DNA of 64,000 nt, from NCBI GenBank assembly GCA_030681195.1, contig JAUXXJ010000004.1:62001-126000 (forward strand), written 5' to 3'. This stretch comes from Rhodocyclaceae bacterium (GTDB lineage Bacteria > Pseudomonadota > Gammaproteobacteria > Burkholderiales > Rhodocyclaceae). Below the pieces are notes generated by a model. The model did not search any database. It saw only the letters and a program-made list of their open reading frames with translations, and had not been told where the DNA came from. This document shows positions 19,429-29,697 of this stretch, in pieces (position 1 is the stretch's first letter; each line of letters starts with the position of its first letter). The position numbers were made by a program, and so were the translations under genes.

Positions 19429-22002
19429 GTGCCCGCGCTCACCGATAACGAACTGATTTCCCAAAGCCGGCAGGCTTTGCAAAGCGGGCGGGCGGCACTG
19501 GTTGCGGCATATGCAGACAAACAGCATCCCGCGACCCTGCTGCACGGCCTGGCCAAACTCGTCGATGTGGTGTTGCGCACCATCTGGCGTGAGTTGGCTA
19601 TCCCCAGCGACCTCACCCTCGTGGCGGTCGGGGGTTACGGTCGTGGCGAGCTCTACCCCGCCTCGGATGTTGATCTACTGATCCTGTTGCCAGACGCCGA
19701 CAAGGCGCACCACCAGGCCGCGCTGGAGCGGCTGATTGGCCTGCTGTGGGACATTGGCCTTGATATCGGCCACAGCGTCCGTAGCATCGAGGAATGTCTG
19801 AACGAAGCGGCCAACGACATCACCGTACAGACGGCTTTGCTCGAAGCACGCTTCCTGTGCGGCAAGCGCAGCCTGTTTGCGGACTTTGACACAGCCTTCC
19901 ATCGACAACTGGATCCGCTGGCCTTTTTCGAGGCCAAGCGACTCGAACAGGACGAACGCTACGCCAAGCACAACGATACCGCCTACAGCCTTGAACCCAA
20001 CAGCAAGGAGAGCCCTGGGGGATTGCGCGACCTGCAGATCATCCTCTGGGTCACGCGTGCTGCCGGCCTCGGCGAACGCTGGCAGCAGCTGGCCAATACC
20101 GTTGTCACCACCGCCGCCGAAGCCCGCCAACTTGCTCGTTGCGAAGAGTTCCTGCGACGCGTACGCATTAGCCTCCATCTGATCGCCCAGCGTCGCGAAG
20201 ATCGGCTGCTGTTTGATCATCACGAGTCACTGGCGAACGCCCTCGGCTTTGTGGCCACCGCGACACGCCGTGCCTCCGAAGTCCTGATGCAGCGCTACTA
20301 CTGCAATGCCAAGTTGGTCACCCAACTCAATACGCTAGTACTGCTCGACCTGACGGCACGGCTCGAGCATCGGGCGCCGATCCCGCCCATTGAGATCGAT
20401 CAACATTTTCAGATGACACATGAGTTGCTCGACATCCGTCGGGACGACATCTTCGAAACAAACCCACCCGCCCTGCTGGAATGTTTCCTGCTGCTGTCGC
20501 AACGGCCCGAACTCAAGGGCATGACGCCGCGCTGTCTGCGCGCCCTGTGGCGTGCGCGTGGGCACATCGATGCACGTTTTCGGCGCGACCCGCGCAATCA
20601 GGACAACTTCATTGCCCTGTTCCGTGCCCGCCGCGGCTTGACGCACCAGCTCCGGCGCATGAACCAGTTCGATATCCTCGGCGCCTACCTGCCGGCCTTC
20701 GGCCAGATCGTCGGCCGCATGCAGCACGACCTGTTCCATGTCTATACGGTTGATCAGCACATCCTCCAGGTCGTGCGCAACCTGCGGCGCATGTCCCTGC
20801 CGGAGTTCGCCCACGAATATCCGTTCTGTTCGCGCCTGATGGCCGGTTTCCCGGATCGCTGGCGCCTTTTCCTCGCCGCCCTCTTTCACGACATTGCCAA
20901 AGGGCGCGGTGGCGACCATTCCAGTCTCGGCTCGGTCGATGCCCGACAATTCTGCAGCCAGCACCGCCTCACGCCCGACGACACCGATCTGGTTTGTTTT
21001 CTGGTCGAAAAGCATCTCACCATGTCGTCCGTGGCACAAAAAGAGGATCTTGCCGATCCCGAAACCATTGCGCGCTTCGCCGCAAGCGTCGGCACCAAGG
21101 AGCGGCTGACCGCCCTCTACCTGCTCACGGTTTGCGATATCCGCGGCACCAGCCCCAAGGTCTGGAATGTCTGGAAGGCCAAACTGCTGGAAGACCTTTT
21201 CCGCATCACCTTGCGCTACCTAAGTGGCGAAACCGTTAGCCAACTCGGCGGCCTCGAAGAACGCCAGGAAGATGCGCGCCGCCTGTTGCGGCTGCGTGGC
21301 CTGCGCCCCGAGACCGAGGTGCCGTTTTGGCGCGAACTCGACACTGCCTACTTCCTGCGCCATGACAGCGAGGAAATTTCCTGGCACACCCTCACGCTCT
21401 ACCACCGTCCATCCCCGGAAACTCCGGTCGTGCGTGCGCGCATGAATCCCGGTGGCGCCGGTCTGCAGGTAATGATCTACGCACACGATCAGTCTGAACT
21501 GTTTGCGCGCCTGTGCGGCTTTTTTGCTCGTCTCGGCTACACCATCGTCGATGCCAAGATTCACACCACGCGCCACAACTACGCCTTGGATAGCTTCGTG
21601 CTGCTCGACACGGCCAGCGATCCCCGCCCCTATCGCGACATGATCGGACTGATCGACCACGACCTTGCCGAGCACCTGATCAAATCTCCCCCGCTATCGG
21701 CTCCACCGCGTAACCGCATCTCGCGTCAGGTGCGCCATGCCGCCCTGTCCCCGGAAGTCTCGGTTCGCGCCGATGAAAGCCGACGCCAGTGGAACCTGTC
21801 GATCACGGCCGCCGACCGCTCTGGTCTGCTCTACGACATTGCCCGCACACTGTCCCGGCATGGTGTTACCCTGCATACCGCCAAGATCGCCACACTCGGC
21901 GAACGCGTTGAAGATACCTTCCTGATCAGCGGCAGCGAACTTGAAAAAACCGCCACGCTGGTTCGATTGGAGCAGGAACTACTGAAAAATTTGCAGATTT
22001 AG
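19429..22002 (+). CDS. glnD: PII uridylyltransferase/uridylyl-removing enzyme
   Basis: Bifunctional nitrogen sensor that uridylylates PII when glutamine is low and deuridylylates it when high. The 857-residue protein has an N-terminal nucleotidyltransferase domain (GGYGRGELYPASDVD at ~68), an HD domain for the removing activity (HDIAKGRGGDHS at ~487), and two C-terminal ACT domains (~680-760 and ~790-857) that bind glutamine. The start is GTG 19429, 12 bases after map. Confidence 0.97.
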   Translation: MPALTDNELISQSRQALQSGRAALVAAYADKQHPATLLHGLAKLVDVVLRTIWRELAIPSDLTLVAVGGYGRGELYPASDVDLLILLPDADKAHHQAALERLIGLLWDIGLDIGHSVRSIEECLNEAANDITVQTALLEARFLCGKRSLFADFDTAFHRQLDPLAFFEAKRLEQDERYAKHNDTAYSLEPNSKESPGGLRDLQIILWVTRAAGLGERWQQLANTVVTTAAEARQLARCEEFLRRVRISLHLIAQRREDRLLFDHHESLANALGFVATATRRASEVLMQRYYCNAKLVTQLNTLVLLDLTARLEHRAPIPPIEIDQHFQMTHELLDIRRDDIFETNPPALLECFLLLSQRPELKGMTPRCLRALWRARGHIDARFRRDPRNQDNFIALFRARRGLTHQLRRMNQFDILGAYLPAFGQIVGRMQHDLFHVYTVDQHILQVVRNLRRMSLPEFAHEYPFCSRLMAGFPDRWRLFLAALFHDIAKGRGGDHSSLGSVDARQFCSQHRLTPDDTDLVCFLVEKHLTMSSVAQKEDLADPETIARFAASVGTKERLTALYLLTVCDIRGTSPKVWNVWKAKLLEDLFRITLRYLSGETVSQLGGLEERQEDARRLLRLRGLRPETEVPFWRELDTAYFLRHDSEEISWHTLTLYHRPSPETPVVRARMNPGGAGLQVMIYAHDQSELFARLCGFFARLGYTIVDAKIHTTRHNYALDSFVLLDTASDPRPYRDMIGLIDHDLAEHLIKSPPLSAPPRNRISRQVRHAALSPEVSVRADESRRQWNLSITAADRSGLLYDIARTLSRHGVTLHTAKIATLGERVEDTFLISGSELEKTATLVRLEQELLKNLQI

Positions 22003-22014
22003 CGAGGAAGCCTA

Positions 22015-22488
22015 ATGAGCTGGATACGCGAAGAATTCACTTTCCATGACTTGCAGCGTCTGCTGTTCAAGCTGGCCGAGCATGTCAAGGCCTTCCAGGG
22101 ACTGACCCCCGCCGAGATCAGCGAACTGCTCGCCCGGGCCGAAAAGTGCAGCTACGTCCCGGATGCCCCGATCGTCAACGAAGGCAGTGCCGGCAACCAG
22201 ATGTACATCATTCTCGATGGCGAAGCCGTTGTGACCAAGAAAGGGCGCGATGGCGAGATCGAACTGGCGCGCCTGTATTCGGCCGACAGCTTCGGTGAAA
22301 TGGCCTTGGCCGACAATGAGTCACGCAGCGCTACCGTGACGGCAATGTCCCCCTGCGTTCTGGTCCGTCTCAACGATCAGGTGATGAATGCCAAGCCGGA
22401 AATCGGCGTGAAGGTCTATCGCAACATTGCCCGCGTGGTATCAGCCCGTCTGCGCCAGGCTGATGAAGCTTTGGCTTGGCGGCTATAA
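22015..22488 (+). CDS. Cyclic-nucleotide-binding-fold protein (no DNA-binding domain)
   Basis: A 157-residue protein made almost wholly of one cNMP-binding beta-roll (residues ~30-140), with a phosphate-binding-cassette-like FGEMALADNESRSATV. Unlike CRP/FNR it has no C-terminal helix-turn-helix, so it is not a classical transcription factor. It starts 12 bases after glnD behind a GAGGAAG ribosome site. Substrate and partner are unknown. Confidence 0.82.
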   Translation: MSWIREEFTFHDLQRLLFKLAEHVKAFQGLTPAEISELLARAEKCSYVPDAPIVNEGSAGNQMYIILDGEAVVTKKGRDGEIELARLYSADSFGEMALADNESRSATVTAMSPCVLVRLNDQVMNAKPEIGVKVYRNIARVVSARLRQADEALAWRL

Positions 22489-22510
22489 AAGTCGGCGCTG
22501 GCGGGACGGC
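22487..22510 (+). repeat. 24-bp dispersed repeat, copy 4 (exact consensus)
   Basis: Exact consensus copy overlapping the last two bases of the stop codon of the cNMP-fold gene, 40 bases before the PIN-domain gene. Confidence 0.95.
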
Positions 22511-22550
22511 AAAAGCAGCATAGCGGAATACGGATTTTTAAGGTGTAACT

Positions 22551-23036
22551 ATGGAAAACCTGCCATCGGTCTACGTTGAAACATCCATCGTCAGTTATCT
22601 CTCGGCGCGGGAAAGTAGTTCTTTGCTCGGTGCGGCTCACCAACTGGTCACCCGGAGGTGGTGGGATCGTCGCAACCTTTACCGTTGTTTTGTGTCTGAC
22701 GTAGTTATCCGAGAGTGTCGGGCGGGAGATCCGACTGCCGCATTACGCAGACTGGACGCGGTACGTGAGTTTCCGTCGTTGGCTATCAACGAAAAGGCCA
22801 TTGAGATTGCTGAGTCACTGTTGGCGCAGGGTATTGTTCCGAAGAAAGCGGCTGAAGATGCTTTACATGTCGCCATCGCTACCGCTCACGGCATGGATTT
22901 CTTGCTGACATGGAACTGCCGCCACATTGCCAATCCAGTCATTCAGACGCATATCGCCGCGCATCTGGATAGTATTGGCTTGCTGCTGCCTTTCATCTGC
23001 ACACCGGAAGAGTTACTAGGAGAAGAAAATGAATGA
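22551..23036 (+). CDS. PIN-domain protein, VapC-like putative toxin
   Basis: The 161-residue protein matches PIN-domain ribonucleases: YVETSIVSYLSA at the start (acidic Glu), a middle Glu in VIRECRAGD, Asp in AEDALHVAIA, and the C-terminal LLTWNCRHIAN. These give a plausible acidic metal site. The sequence is visibly less GC-rich than the neighbours, suggesting acquisition. The stop overlaps the next small gene by eight bases, a toxin-antitoxin-like arrangement but with the toxin first. Confidence 0.8.
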   Translation: MENLPSVYVETSIVSYLSARESSSLLGAAHQLVTRRWWDRRNLYRCFVSDVVIRECRAGDPTAALRRLDAVREFPSLAINEKAIEIAESLLAQGIVPKKAAEDALHVAIATAHGMDFLLTWNCRHIANPVIQTHIAAHLDSIGLLLPFICTPEELLGEENE

Positions 23037-23229
23037 CGAAATCATCGTTGAGGTAAGAGCGATCAAAGAGGCTTTAGCCGAGGAGTCTGGTTTCGACATT
23101 CGGCGTATTGCCGAAGAGATTCGAAAATCCGAAGCACAAAGCAAGGCAGAAGGATGGAAGCACATCACCGCTCCGTTACAGCCCTTGCCCAACTCGACAT
23201 TCCGGCGGACTCGCTTCGCTCACCACTGA
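23029..23229 (+). CDS. Small putative antitoxin partner of the PIN protein
   Basis: A 66-residue acidic-to-basic helical protein starting MNDEIIVEVRAIKE, the usual form of the small partner found beside this PIN subfamily. AGGAGA precedes the ATG and the start overlaps the PIN stop. The last ~15 residues are basic (TFRRTRFAHH) and lie in a short inverted repeat (TTCCGGCGGA ... TCCGCCAGAA, about 23200-23253), so the native C-terminus may have been replaced. Confidence 0.6.
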   Translation: MNDEIIVEVRAIKEALAEESGFDIRRIAEEIRKSEAQSKAEGWKHITAPLQPLPNSTFRRTRFAHH

Positions 23230-23265
23230 AGTTGGACAAATTGATCCGCCAGAATTACTTTATGG

Positions 23266-23289
23266 AAAAGTCGGCGCTGGTAGGACGGC
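23266..23289 (+). repeat. 24-bp dispersed repeat, copy 5
   Basis: Two mismatches in the variable centre (GTAGG). Same orientation as copy 4, 779 bases away; together they bracket the PIN module. It lies four bases beyond the 3' end of the phosphorylase gene on the other strand. Confidence 0.92.
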
Positions 23290-23293
23290 AGAC

Positions 23294-24040
23294 TTACGGT
23301 GTATCGGCGCACAGGTGCTCGATAACGCGCCGCACCTGCCCGAGCGACTCCTGCAACACCGCCTCGATCTTCTCGAAGGCAATCGCATTCGCCGAATCGC
23401 CTCGCCCCGCCGCCCAGTTGGCCACCGCGCAAATCGCCGCATAGGGTGTTTCAAGCTCACGGGCAAGCACTGCTTCCGGCATGCCGGTCATGCCGACGAT
23501 ATCGGCGCCATCCCGCTCCAGGCGGTTGATCTCTGCGGCCGACTCAAGTCGCGGGCCTTGCGTCGTCGCGTAGACCGCAGCCCCGGACAGCGGCACGCCG
23601 ATGGCATCGCCCGCGCACAGCAAACGTTCGCGCAGACTGCGATCATAAGGTTCGGTGAAATCCACATGGATGACGGGTGACTCGCCCCCATCGTAAAAAG
23701 TTGCCGGCCGACCCCAGGTGTAGTCGATGATCTGATGCGGCACGACCAACTTTCCCGTCCCCAGATCCGACCGAATGCCGCCGACCGAGGCCACTGAAAC
23801 GATGCCCGTGGCCTTGGCGGCATGCACAAGCGCCCACAGATTCGCCCGGTAATTGACGCGGTGCGGTGGGATTGAATGGCCGTGACCATGACGGGCCAGA
23901 AAAACCACCTCTTGCGTTCCAATCCGGCCAAACGTCAAGGAAGCGGAAGGTTCGCCATAGGGGGTGCGCACGACCTCGCGTCGCGTCACCTCCAGACTGG
24001 CCAGTTGCGTCAGACCACTACCCCCGATAATTGCCAGCAT
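23294..24040 (-). CDS. S-methyl-5'-thioinosine / methylthioadenosine phosphorylase
   Basis: Purine nucleoside phosphorylase family enzyme of the methylthioadenosine salvage route. The 248-residue protein begins [10 protein letters not shown] and contains [19 protein letters not shown] (phosphate/ribose site), SVGGIR and [13 protein letters not shown], typical of the family; the MTIP subgroup known from Pseudomonas looks closest, acting on methylthioinosine after deamination, but substrate choice is not certain from sequence. ATG 24040 has GAGGAGA upstream on the minus strand. It is divergent from typA. Confidence 0.88.
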   Translation of the reverse strand: MLAIIGGSGLTQLASLEVTRREVVRTPYGEPSASLTFGRIGTQEVVFLARHGHGHSIPPHRVNYRANLWALVHAAKATGIVSVASVGGIRSDLGTGKLVVPHQIIDYTWGRPATFYDGGESPVIHVDFTEPYDRSLRERLLCAGDAIGVPLSGAAVYATTQGPRLESAAEINRLERDGADIVGMTGMPEAVLARELETPYAAICAVANWAAGRGDSANAIAFEKIEAVLQESLGQVRRVIEHLCADTP

Positions 24041-24131
24041 TCCCTTTCTCCTCAAGTAATAACGCAAGCGGTCACCCGAGCCTCTGTTAGAATGCGCGCC
24101 CGCTTTACATTGCGCTTCGCGCCCCGCCCCG
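24041..24131. promoter_or_regulatory. Divergent promoter region between the phosphorylase gene and typA
   Basis: A 91-base gap between two outward genes. A TTAGAAT element (around 24090) suits a -10 box for typA. No clear operator is seen. Confidence 0.4.
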
Positions 24132-25955
24132 ATGTCCCGTTCCCTCCGCAATATCGCCATTATCGCCCACGTCGACCATGGCAAGACCACCCTCGTTGAC
24201 CAACTGCTTCGCCAGTCCGGTACTTTCCGTGAAAACCAGCAGGTGGCCGAGCGCGTCATGGACTCGAACGACATCGAGAAGGAACGCGGCATCACGATTC
24301 TCGCCAAGAACTGCGCGATCGACTTCGAAGGCACCCATATCAATATCATCGACACCCCGGGTCACGCCGACTTCGGCGGTGAGGTGGAGCGTGTGCTATC
24401 CATGGTCGATGGCGTATTGCTGCTGGTCGATGCCGTCGAAGGCCCGATGCCGCAGACGCGCTTCGTCACCAAGAAGGCGCTGGCACTGGGACTCAAGCCG
24501 ATTGTCGTGATCAACAAGATCGACCGTCCCGGCTCGCGCCCCGACTGGGTCATCAATCACACCTTCGACCTGTTCGACAAACTCGGCGCGACCGATGAAC
24601 AACTCGACTTCCCGGTGGTCTACGCCTCGGCGCTCAATGGCTACGCCATGATGGCCTCGCACACACATGGCACCGACATGCGCCCGCTCTACGAAGCGAT
24701 CCTCAAGCATGTCCCTCCGCCCGACGTCGATTCGGAAGCCCCCCTGCAACTGCAAATTTGCTCGCTTGACTACAACTCATACGTAGGGCGTATTGGTATC
24801 GGCCGCATCAAGAAAGGCCACATCAAGCCCGGCCAGCAGGTCGCCGTAATGTACGGCGACGAGGCCCGTGGCACCGCCAAGGTCGGCCAGGTGCTGACCT
24901 TCCAGGGACTCGAACGCCAGCAGGCCGATGATGCCGAAGCCGGCGATATCGTACTCGTCACTGGCATCGAGCAGGTCGGCATCGGTGTCACGCTGTGCGA
25001 TGTCGCCAACCCGGTCGGCATGACGCCGATCAGCGTGGACGAACCCACGCTGACCATCAACTTCCAGGTCAACACCTCGCCGCTCGCCGGCAAGGAAGGC
25101 AAGTTCGTTACCAGCCGTCAGCTGCGCGAGCGCCTCAACAAGGAATTGCTCTCCAACGTCGCCCTGCGCGTCGCCGAAACCGAAAACTCCGACATTTTCG
25201 AGGTATCCGGCCGCGGCGAACTGCACTTGACCATCCTGCTCGAAAACATGCGTCGCGAAGGCTATGAAATGGCTGTCGGACGTCCGCGCGTCGTGGTGCA
25301 TGAACTGCCGGATGGAACCAAGCAGGAACCCTACGAAATGCTCACGGTGGATGTCGAAGATGGCCATCAGGGTGGTGTCATGGAAGAACTCGGTCGCCGC
25401 AAGGGTGAGTTGCAAGACATGCAGCCGGACGGCCGGGGCCGCGTACGCCTCGAATACCGCATCCCCGCGCGCGGCCTGATCGGCTTCCAGGGCGAATTCC
25501 TCACGCTGACGCGTGGCACTGGCCTCGCCAGTCACGTTTTTGATGAATACGGCCCCTGGGCTGGCGTCATGGCCGAGCGGCGCAACGGTGTACTGATTTC
25601 CGCTGAAGATGGTCCCGCGGTTGCTTACGCGCTCTGGAAGCTACAGGATCGTGGGCGCATGTTTGTCAGCCCCGGCGATCCGCTCTACGAAGGCATCATC
25701 ATCGGCATCCACAGCCGCGATAACGATCTGGTGGTGAATCCGATCAAGGGCAAGCAGCTGACCAACGTGCGCTCTTCTGGCACCGACGAAGCCGTGCGGC
25801 TGATCACGCCGATACAAATCACGCTCGAATCCGCCGTCGAGTTCATCTCCGACGACGAACTGGTCGAAATCACGCCCAAGTCGATTCGTTTGCGCAAACG
25901 CTTCCTCAAGGCACATGACCGCAAGCGTGCCGGTCGCGAAGACGCAACCGAATAA
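24132..25955 (+). CDS. typA: Ribosome-associated GTPase TypA/BipA
   Basis: Translational GTPase of the EF-G family acting in ribosome assembly and stress adaptation. The 607-residue protein has G1 [10 protein letters not shown]2 with RGIT, G3 [14 protein letters not shown] and G4 NKID, followed by the EF-G-like domains and the BipA C-terminal domain. Length is standard. Confidence 0.97.
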   Translation: MSRSLRNIAIIAHVDHGKTTLVDQLLRQSGTFRENQQVAERVMDSNDIEKERGITILAKNCAIDFEGTHINIIDTPGHADFGGEVERVLSMVDGVLLLVDAVEGPMPQTRFVTKKALALGLKPIVVINKIDRPGSRPDWVINHTFDLFDKLGATDEQLDFPVVYASALNGYAMMASHTHGTDMRPLYEAILKHVPPPDVDSEAPLQLQICSLDYNSYVGRIGIGRIKKGHIKPGQQVAVMYGDEARGTAKVGQVLTFQGLERQQADDAEAGDIVLVTGIEQVGIGVTLCDVANPVGMTPISVDEPTLTINFQVNTSPLAGKEGKFVTSRQLRERLNKELLSNVALRVAETENSDIFEVSGRGELHLTILLENMRREGYEMAVGRPRVVVHELPDGTKQEPYEMLTVDVEDGHQGGVMEELGRRKGELQDMQPDGRGRVRLEYRIPARGLIGFQGEFLTLTRGTGLASHVFDEYGPWAGVMAERRNGVLISAEDGPAVAYALWKLQDRGRMFVSPGDPLYEGIIIGIHSRDNDLVVNPIKGKQLTNVRSSGTDEAVRLITPIQITLESAVEFISDDELVEITPKSIRLRKRFLKAHDRKRAGREDATE

Positions 25956-25961
25956 ACCGGC

Positions 25962-27272
25962 CTATTGATCGCGCTGATCGCGTTCGAAGAGCGCGATCGA
26001 CTCGACATGCGAGGTGTGCGGAAACATGTTGGCAATGCCCGCCCCCACCAACCGGTAGCCCTTCTCGTGCACCATCACGCCCGCATCGCGCGCCAAAGTC
26101 GCCGGGCTGCACGACACATAGACAATGCGCGCGGGGGCATCCTCACCAAGTGACTTGACGAGTTCGATGGCGCCTTCACGGGGCGGGTCGATCAGCATCT
26201 TGTCAAAACGTCCCCAGCCGGTCAATTGTTCCGGTGTCACCACGAACAGGTTGGCGACGTGGTACTCGATACGCTCGGCCAGCCCATTGAGCATGGCATT
26301 CTCCTTGGCACGCGCAATCAGCGGCGCACTGCCTTCGACCCCCACGACCCGCGCACCGCTACGGGCCAGCGGCAAGGTGAAATTGCCCAGTCCGCAAAAC
26401 ATGTCCGCCACCAGTTCGCCCGCTTTCACATCCAGCAAGCCGAGCGCCCGACGGACCAATACCCGATTCAGGTCATGATTGACCTGCGTGAAGTCGGTCG
26501 GCTGAAAGCGTACGCTGACGCCAAAATCCGGCAGGTGATAGGCCGGCCAGGGTGCGTCAGGCGGATGGAAGATCGTCGCGGTATCCGGCCCGCTGGTTTG
26601 GAGATAGATATGCACCCCATGCCGATCCGCAAAGGCGCGCACTTTCTCTTCATCGGCGGGCGTCAAGGATTCTAGGATGCGAAACACCAGGGCCGTCGGC
26701 GTATCGCCCGCAGACACCTCGATCTGCGGTAGCCGATCGGGGATCGATAGCGCACCGACCAAGGCTTTCAACGGCGGTAGCAACGCAGAAATCGGCGCTG
26801 GCAGGACGGCACAGGAATCCATCACCGCCACAAAACTACTGCGCTTCTCGTGGAAGCCGACCAGCACCCCGCCCTTCTTCTCGACCTTGCGCACGGTCAG
26901 GCGCGCACGCCGACGATAGCCCCAGGCCGGGCCGATAATCGGCGGCAGGATGGACTCGGGCTTGAGTCGTGAGATATGCCAAAACGCATCCTCCAGCACA
27001 CGCTGCTTCGCAGCCGCCTGCGCCACGGGATCAAGGTGCTGCATGCTGCAGCCACCACACACACCAAAATGCAGGCACTTCGGATCAACCCGTTGGCTTG
27101 ATGCCTTCAGAATCGCATCGGCACGCGCATTCTCGAAGTTGGGCTTACGGCGAAAGCTGGTATAAGTTACCTCCTCGCCCGGCAATGCACCCTCGATAAA
27201 GATGGCTTTGCCTTCGACGTGGGCGACACCACGGCCTTCGTGATCTAGTGATTCGATATCAGCAGTACCCAT
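25962..27272 (-). CDS. rlmD: 23S rRNA (uracil-1939-C5)-methyltransferase
   Basis: SAM-dependent RumA-type methyltransferase. The 436-residue protein carries an N-terminal TRAM domain (~residues 1-60), the [4Fe-4S] cysteines in [10 protein letters not shown], the SAM motif [14 protein letters not shown] and the catalytic Cys in [11 protein letters not shown]. Residues in the [10 protein letters not shown] segment (after the second fingerprint VAVMD) are encoded by a repeat copy. It converges with typA, leaving only six bases between the stops. Confidence 0.95.
   Translation of the reverse strand: MGTADIESLDHEGRGVAHVEGKAIFIEGALPGEEVTYTSFRRKPNFENARADAILKASSQRVDPKCLHFGVCGGCSMQHLDPVAQAAAKQRVLEDAFWHISRLKPESILPPIIGPAWGYRRRARLTVRKVEKKGGVLVGFHEKRSSFVAVMDSCAVLPAPISALLPPLKALVGALSIPDRLPQIEVSAGDTPTALVFRILESLTPADEEKVRAFADRHGVHIYLQTSGPDTATIFHPPDAPWPAYHLPDFGVSVRFQPTDFTQVNHDLNRVLVRRALGLLDVKAGELVADMFCGLGNFTLPLARSGARVVGVEGSAPLIARAKENAMLNGLAERIEYHVANLFVVTPEQLTGWGRFDKMLIDPPREGAIELVKSLGEDAPARIVYVSCSPATLARDAGVMVHEKGYRLVGAGIANMFPHTSHVESIALFERDQRDQ
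26787..26810 (+). repeat. 24-bp dispersed repeat, copy 6 (diverged)
   Basis: Reads AGAAATCGGCGCTG-GCAGG-ACGGC, three mismatches. Inside rlmD on the coding-strand complement, translated as A-V-L-P-A-P-I-S. Confidence 0.8.
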
Positions 27273-27345
27273 TACTCACATTCCATTTGTCATTTAAGTA
27301 GGAAAACTGTAATCTTGCAGCAGTCTATTTTGCTGGGAAAACGCC

Positions 27346-27732
27346 ATGCTGAAATTGTTACGACCCATCATGCTGATAGTTGGCGTGCTTGCCGTCATGA
27401 AATATATTGGCTTGAGTCCAATTGAATTGTGGAATATCGCCAAGGATCGTGTGTCCACATTCCAGGAGGACACCAAACAATTGGCTAGCGGAAAGGCCAT
27501 CGATAAGGTATCGACACAGATGAAGAGCGAAATGAAATCCGCTGAAGCCATACAGATAAATAATGATGACGCCCTTTCCCAAGAACTTCAGGCTGAACGA
27601 ACTCGCGTTATGGAAGCCAAATTCAATGCGCTTCAAAGCCCAGAAGCGATCAAGAAAATTTCCGGTCAAAAGCAAGAGGATATAGCCGGACAGGCAATCA
27701 GGAATGCGCAAGCAGCGGGTGGGGATAATTAA
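27346..27732 (+). CDS. Hypothetical protein with N-terminal membrane helix
   Basis: I do not recognise this 128-residue protein. It has one hydrophobic helix (residues ~4-22) and then a charged helical region rich in Lys, Glu, Gln and Ala, probably periplasmic or cytoplasmic coiled coil. The base composition is clearly more AT-rich than the flanks, and it stands alone between two leftward genes, so recent acquisition is possible. Confidence 0.65.
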   Translation: MLKLLRPIMLIVGVLAVMKYIGLSPIELWNIAKDRVSTFQEDTKQLASGKAIDKVSTQMKSEMKSAEAIQINNDDALSQELQAERTRVMEAKFNALQSPEAIKKISGQKQEDIAGQAIRNAQAAGGDN

Positions 27733-27758
27733 AGCCTACGTTTTACAGAATATTTGGC

Positions 27759-28523
27759 CTAGTGGATTTCTACCCAATCAACACCAACCTCCTGTCCGGC
27801 CACTTGAATCCGATCACCATCACAGGCCAACACCCCCAAAAGTGCCTTACGCGCCAAGTCTGGCGTGTTATTTTCCGCAGACAGATGAGCCGCAACCACA
27901 TGCTGCAACCGGGAGTCCGCCACTTCACGAAGCAAATTGGCTGCCGCATGATTATCCAGATGGCCAAAGTCTCCAGAAATACGTTTTTTAAGCTTTGGGG
28001 GATAGCGCCCCCGTGCCAACATTTCCAAGTCGTGATTACACTCAAGTACCAAGCCCTCACAGCCTTTTAACATCTCGACAATATGCGATGTAACACGCCC
28101 TACATCCGTCAGCACACCTAGACGCACAGCGCCATCGCCAATAACGAACTGGGTCGGCTCACGCGCATCATGGGGCACGGGAAATGGGCTGATCTGCAGA
28201 TCCTCAATGGCGAAGGACGTATGGCTATCAAAACGACGCACCGTCGCTTCTGACAACTGTCCCGCCGCTGCCGCCGTGCCATGGCTGGCATGAATCGCCC
28301 AACCAAAGCGCGCCGCACATTGCGCCGCCCCACCGACATGGTCGGCATGCTCGTGCGTAATCAGCACCGCCGTCACCGACTCAGGCTCGACACCAAAGCG
28401 TTCCAAGCGGCTAACCATTTCACGCGGCCGAAAGCCGCAATCGACGAGAACACGCGTGCGCCCACTTTCGACAATCAGGGCATTGCCCTTGCTGCCGCTG
28501 CCCAGCGAAGCAAAACGAATCAC
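27759..28523 (-). CDS. MBL-fold metallo-hydrolase (YycJ/WalJ-like)
   Basis: A 254-residue beta-lactamase-fold hydrolase: FASLGSGSKGNALIV at the start, metal motif THEHADHVGG, and further His/Asp ligands (CNHD, GHLDNH). The start is GTG at 28523. It is the last gene of a leftward operon with bamC, dapA and an HDAC-like gene. Substrate is unknown; related proteins are nucleases or phosphodiesterases. Confidence 0.85.
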   Translation of the reverse strand: MIRFASLGSGSKGNALIVESGRTRVLVDCGFRPREMVSRLERFGVEPESVTAVLITHEHADHVGGAAQCAARFGWAIHASHGTAAAAGQLSEATVRRFDSHTSFAIEDLQISPFPVPHDAREPTQFVIGDGAVRLGVLTDVGRVTSHIVEMLKGCEGLVLECNHDLEMLARGRYPPKLKKRISGDFGHLDNHAAANLLREVADSRLQHVVAAHLSAENNTPDLARKALLGVLACDGDRIQVAGQEVGVDWVEIH

Positions 28524-28533
28524 GCGTGCCGGC

Positions 28534-29688
28534 TTACTTCAATTGTTCGTGCAACAGACTCAGGATCTTGCGCGCCGTCTCGGACTTATCGACACCACCT
28601 TCGCGCGAGAGGATGCGAATCTTGGTTTCGCTTCCCTCGCCAACGACGTGAATACGGTATTGCTGTTTGGTATCGACTTCCGCCTTGCCCTTGAAAATGT
28701 TCATCGGGTTGAGCTTACCCAGCCAGCCCGTCTCGCCCTCTTTCTTGCGGTTATCAACCTCGGGGTCGATGTAGCGCACATAGTAAAGACCCTGGGAACG
28801 ATCACGATCCTCGACGGTAAAGCCGACACGATCCAGCGCCAATCCGACACGGCGCCAGGCACGGTCGAACGGCTCAAGCACATTGAGGTCTCCAGCACCA
28901 TCGGCAGCCCGTGTCAGCTTCGCACGTTCCTGCTTTGGCTCAACCGCCATCATGGTCTTGGCACGACCTTCCTCAACGCCCAGGCGCACCATCAAGCGAC
29001 GCAGCATCTCGGCCTCAAGCTCGGGATCGGCCGGGCGCGGCTGCCAGCGTGTTTCGGTCTTGCCTTCGTTGCTATAGACCTCGTACATGCCACGATGGCT
29101 GATGTAAACCTCCACTGTGCCGGGTTCCGCACCTTTCTCCAGGCGGGTGCGAAACTTGTCGCGCTCCGCCGTCGAATACAGGCTATCGAAGACCTTGCCG
29201 ATCGTAGACCGGATGATGTCATTCGGCAGCTTGGCACGATTTTCTGCCCAGTCGGTTTCCATTACACCCGCCTCGGGCGTTTCAATGTTCACGATGAACC
29301 CGTGTTCCTGCCAGAACTCCTTGAGGGTCGGCCACAACTGATCGGGAGAGCCGGCAACCACCAGCCAGCGCTGCGACCCGGCACGGTCAATGCGCATTTT
29401 GTCGACCGTCGGCAACACGGCCGGTGCCGTCGAAGTAACCGACCCTGCACGACGCTCGCCCGTATATTCGGAGTAGGTGGCGCTGCTGCGCGGATTGATG
29501 TCCGGCACCGCGTAGCGTTCGTCACGCGTCGGCTGGGTTAAATCCGGCGGTACTTCGAGTGTCGGCAGCTTGCCGGAACTCTTGTATTCGATTTTTTTCG
29601 ACTCGGGCAGGATGCTGTCGACGGCGCAGGCAGACAACAAACTGGCAAGGACAGCAAGGGTAAAGCAACGGGATAGGGTTCTATTCAT
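28534..29688 (-). CDS. bamC: Outer membrane assembly lipoprotein BamC
   Basis: Lipoprotein of the BAM complex that folds outer-membrane proteins. The 384-residue protein has a lipobox LLSAC at Cys21, the unstructured N-terminal stretch that binds BamD (ESKKIEYKSSGKLPTLEVPPDL), and two helix-grip domains. It directly follows dapA, the usual proteobacterial order. Confidence 0.93.
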   Translation of the reverse strand: MNRTLSRCFTLAVLASLLSACAVDSILPESKKIEYKSSGKLPTLEVPPDLTQPTRDERYAVPDINPRSSATYSEYTGERRAGSVTSTAPAVLPTVDKMRIDRAGSQRWLVVAGSPDQLWPTLKEFWQEHGFIVNIETPEAGVMETDWAENRAKLPNDIIRSTIGKVFDSLYSTAERDKFRTRLEKGAEPGTVEVYISHRGMYEVYSNEGKTETRWQPRPADPELEAEMLRRLMVRLGVEEGRAKTMMAVEPKQERAKLTRAADGAGDLNVLEPFDRAWRRVGLALDRVGFTVEDRDRSQGLYYVRYIDPEVDNRKKEGETGWLGKLNPMNIFKGKAEVDTKQQYRIHVVGEGSETKIRILSREGGVDKSETARKILSLLHEQLK

Positions 29689-29697
29689 TCTGGATAT

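Noticed and set aside
23294..24355. Long N-terminal extension of the phosphorylase gene
   Set aside because: It would overlap typA; the family start [10 protein letters not shown] at 24040 has its own good ribosome site.
24355..24385. GHADFGG in typA as a possible repeat copy
   Set aside because: This is the universal G3 motif of translational GTPases; no flanking block matches.
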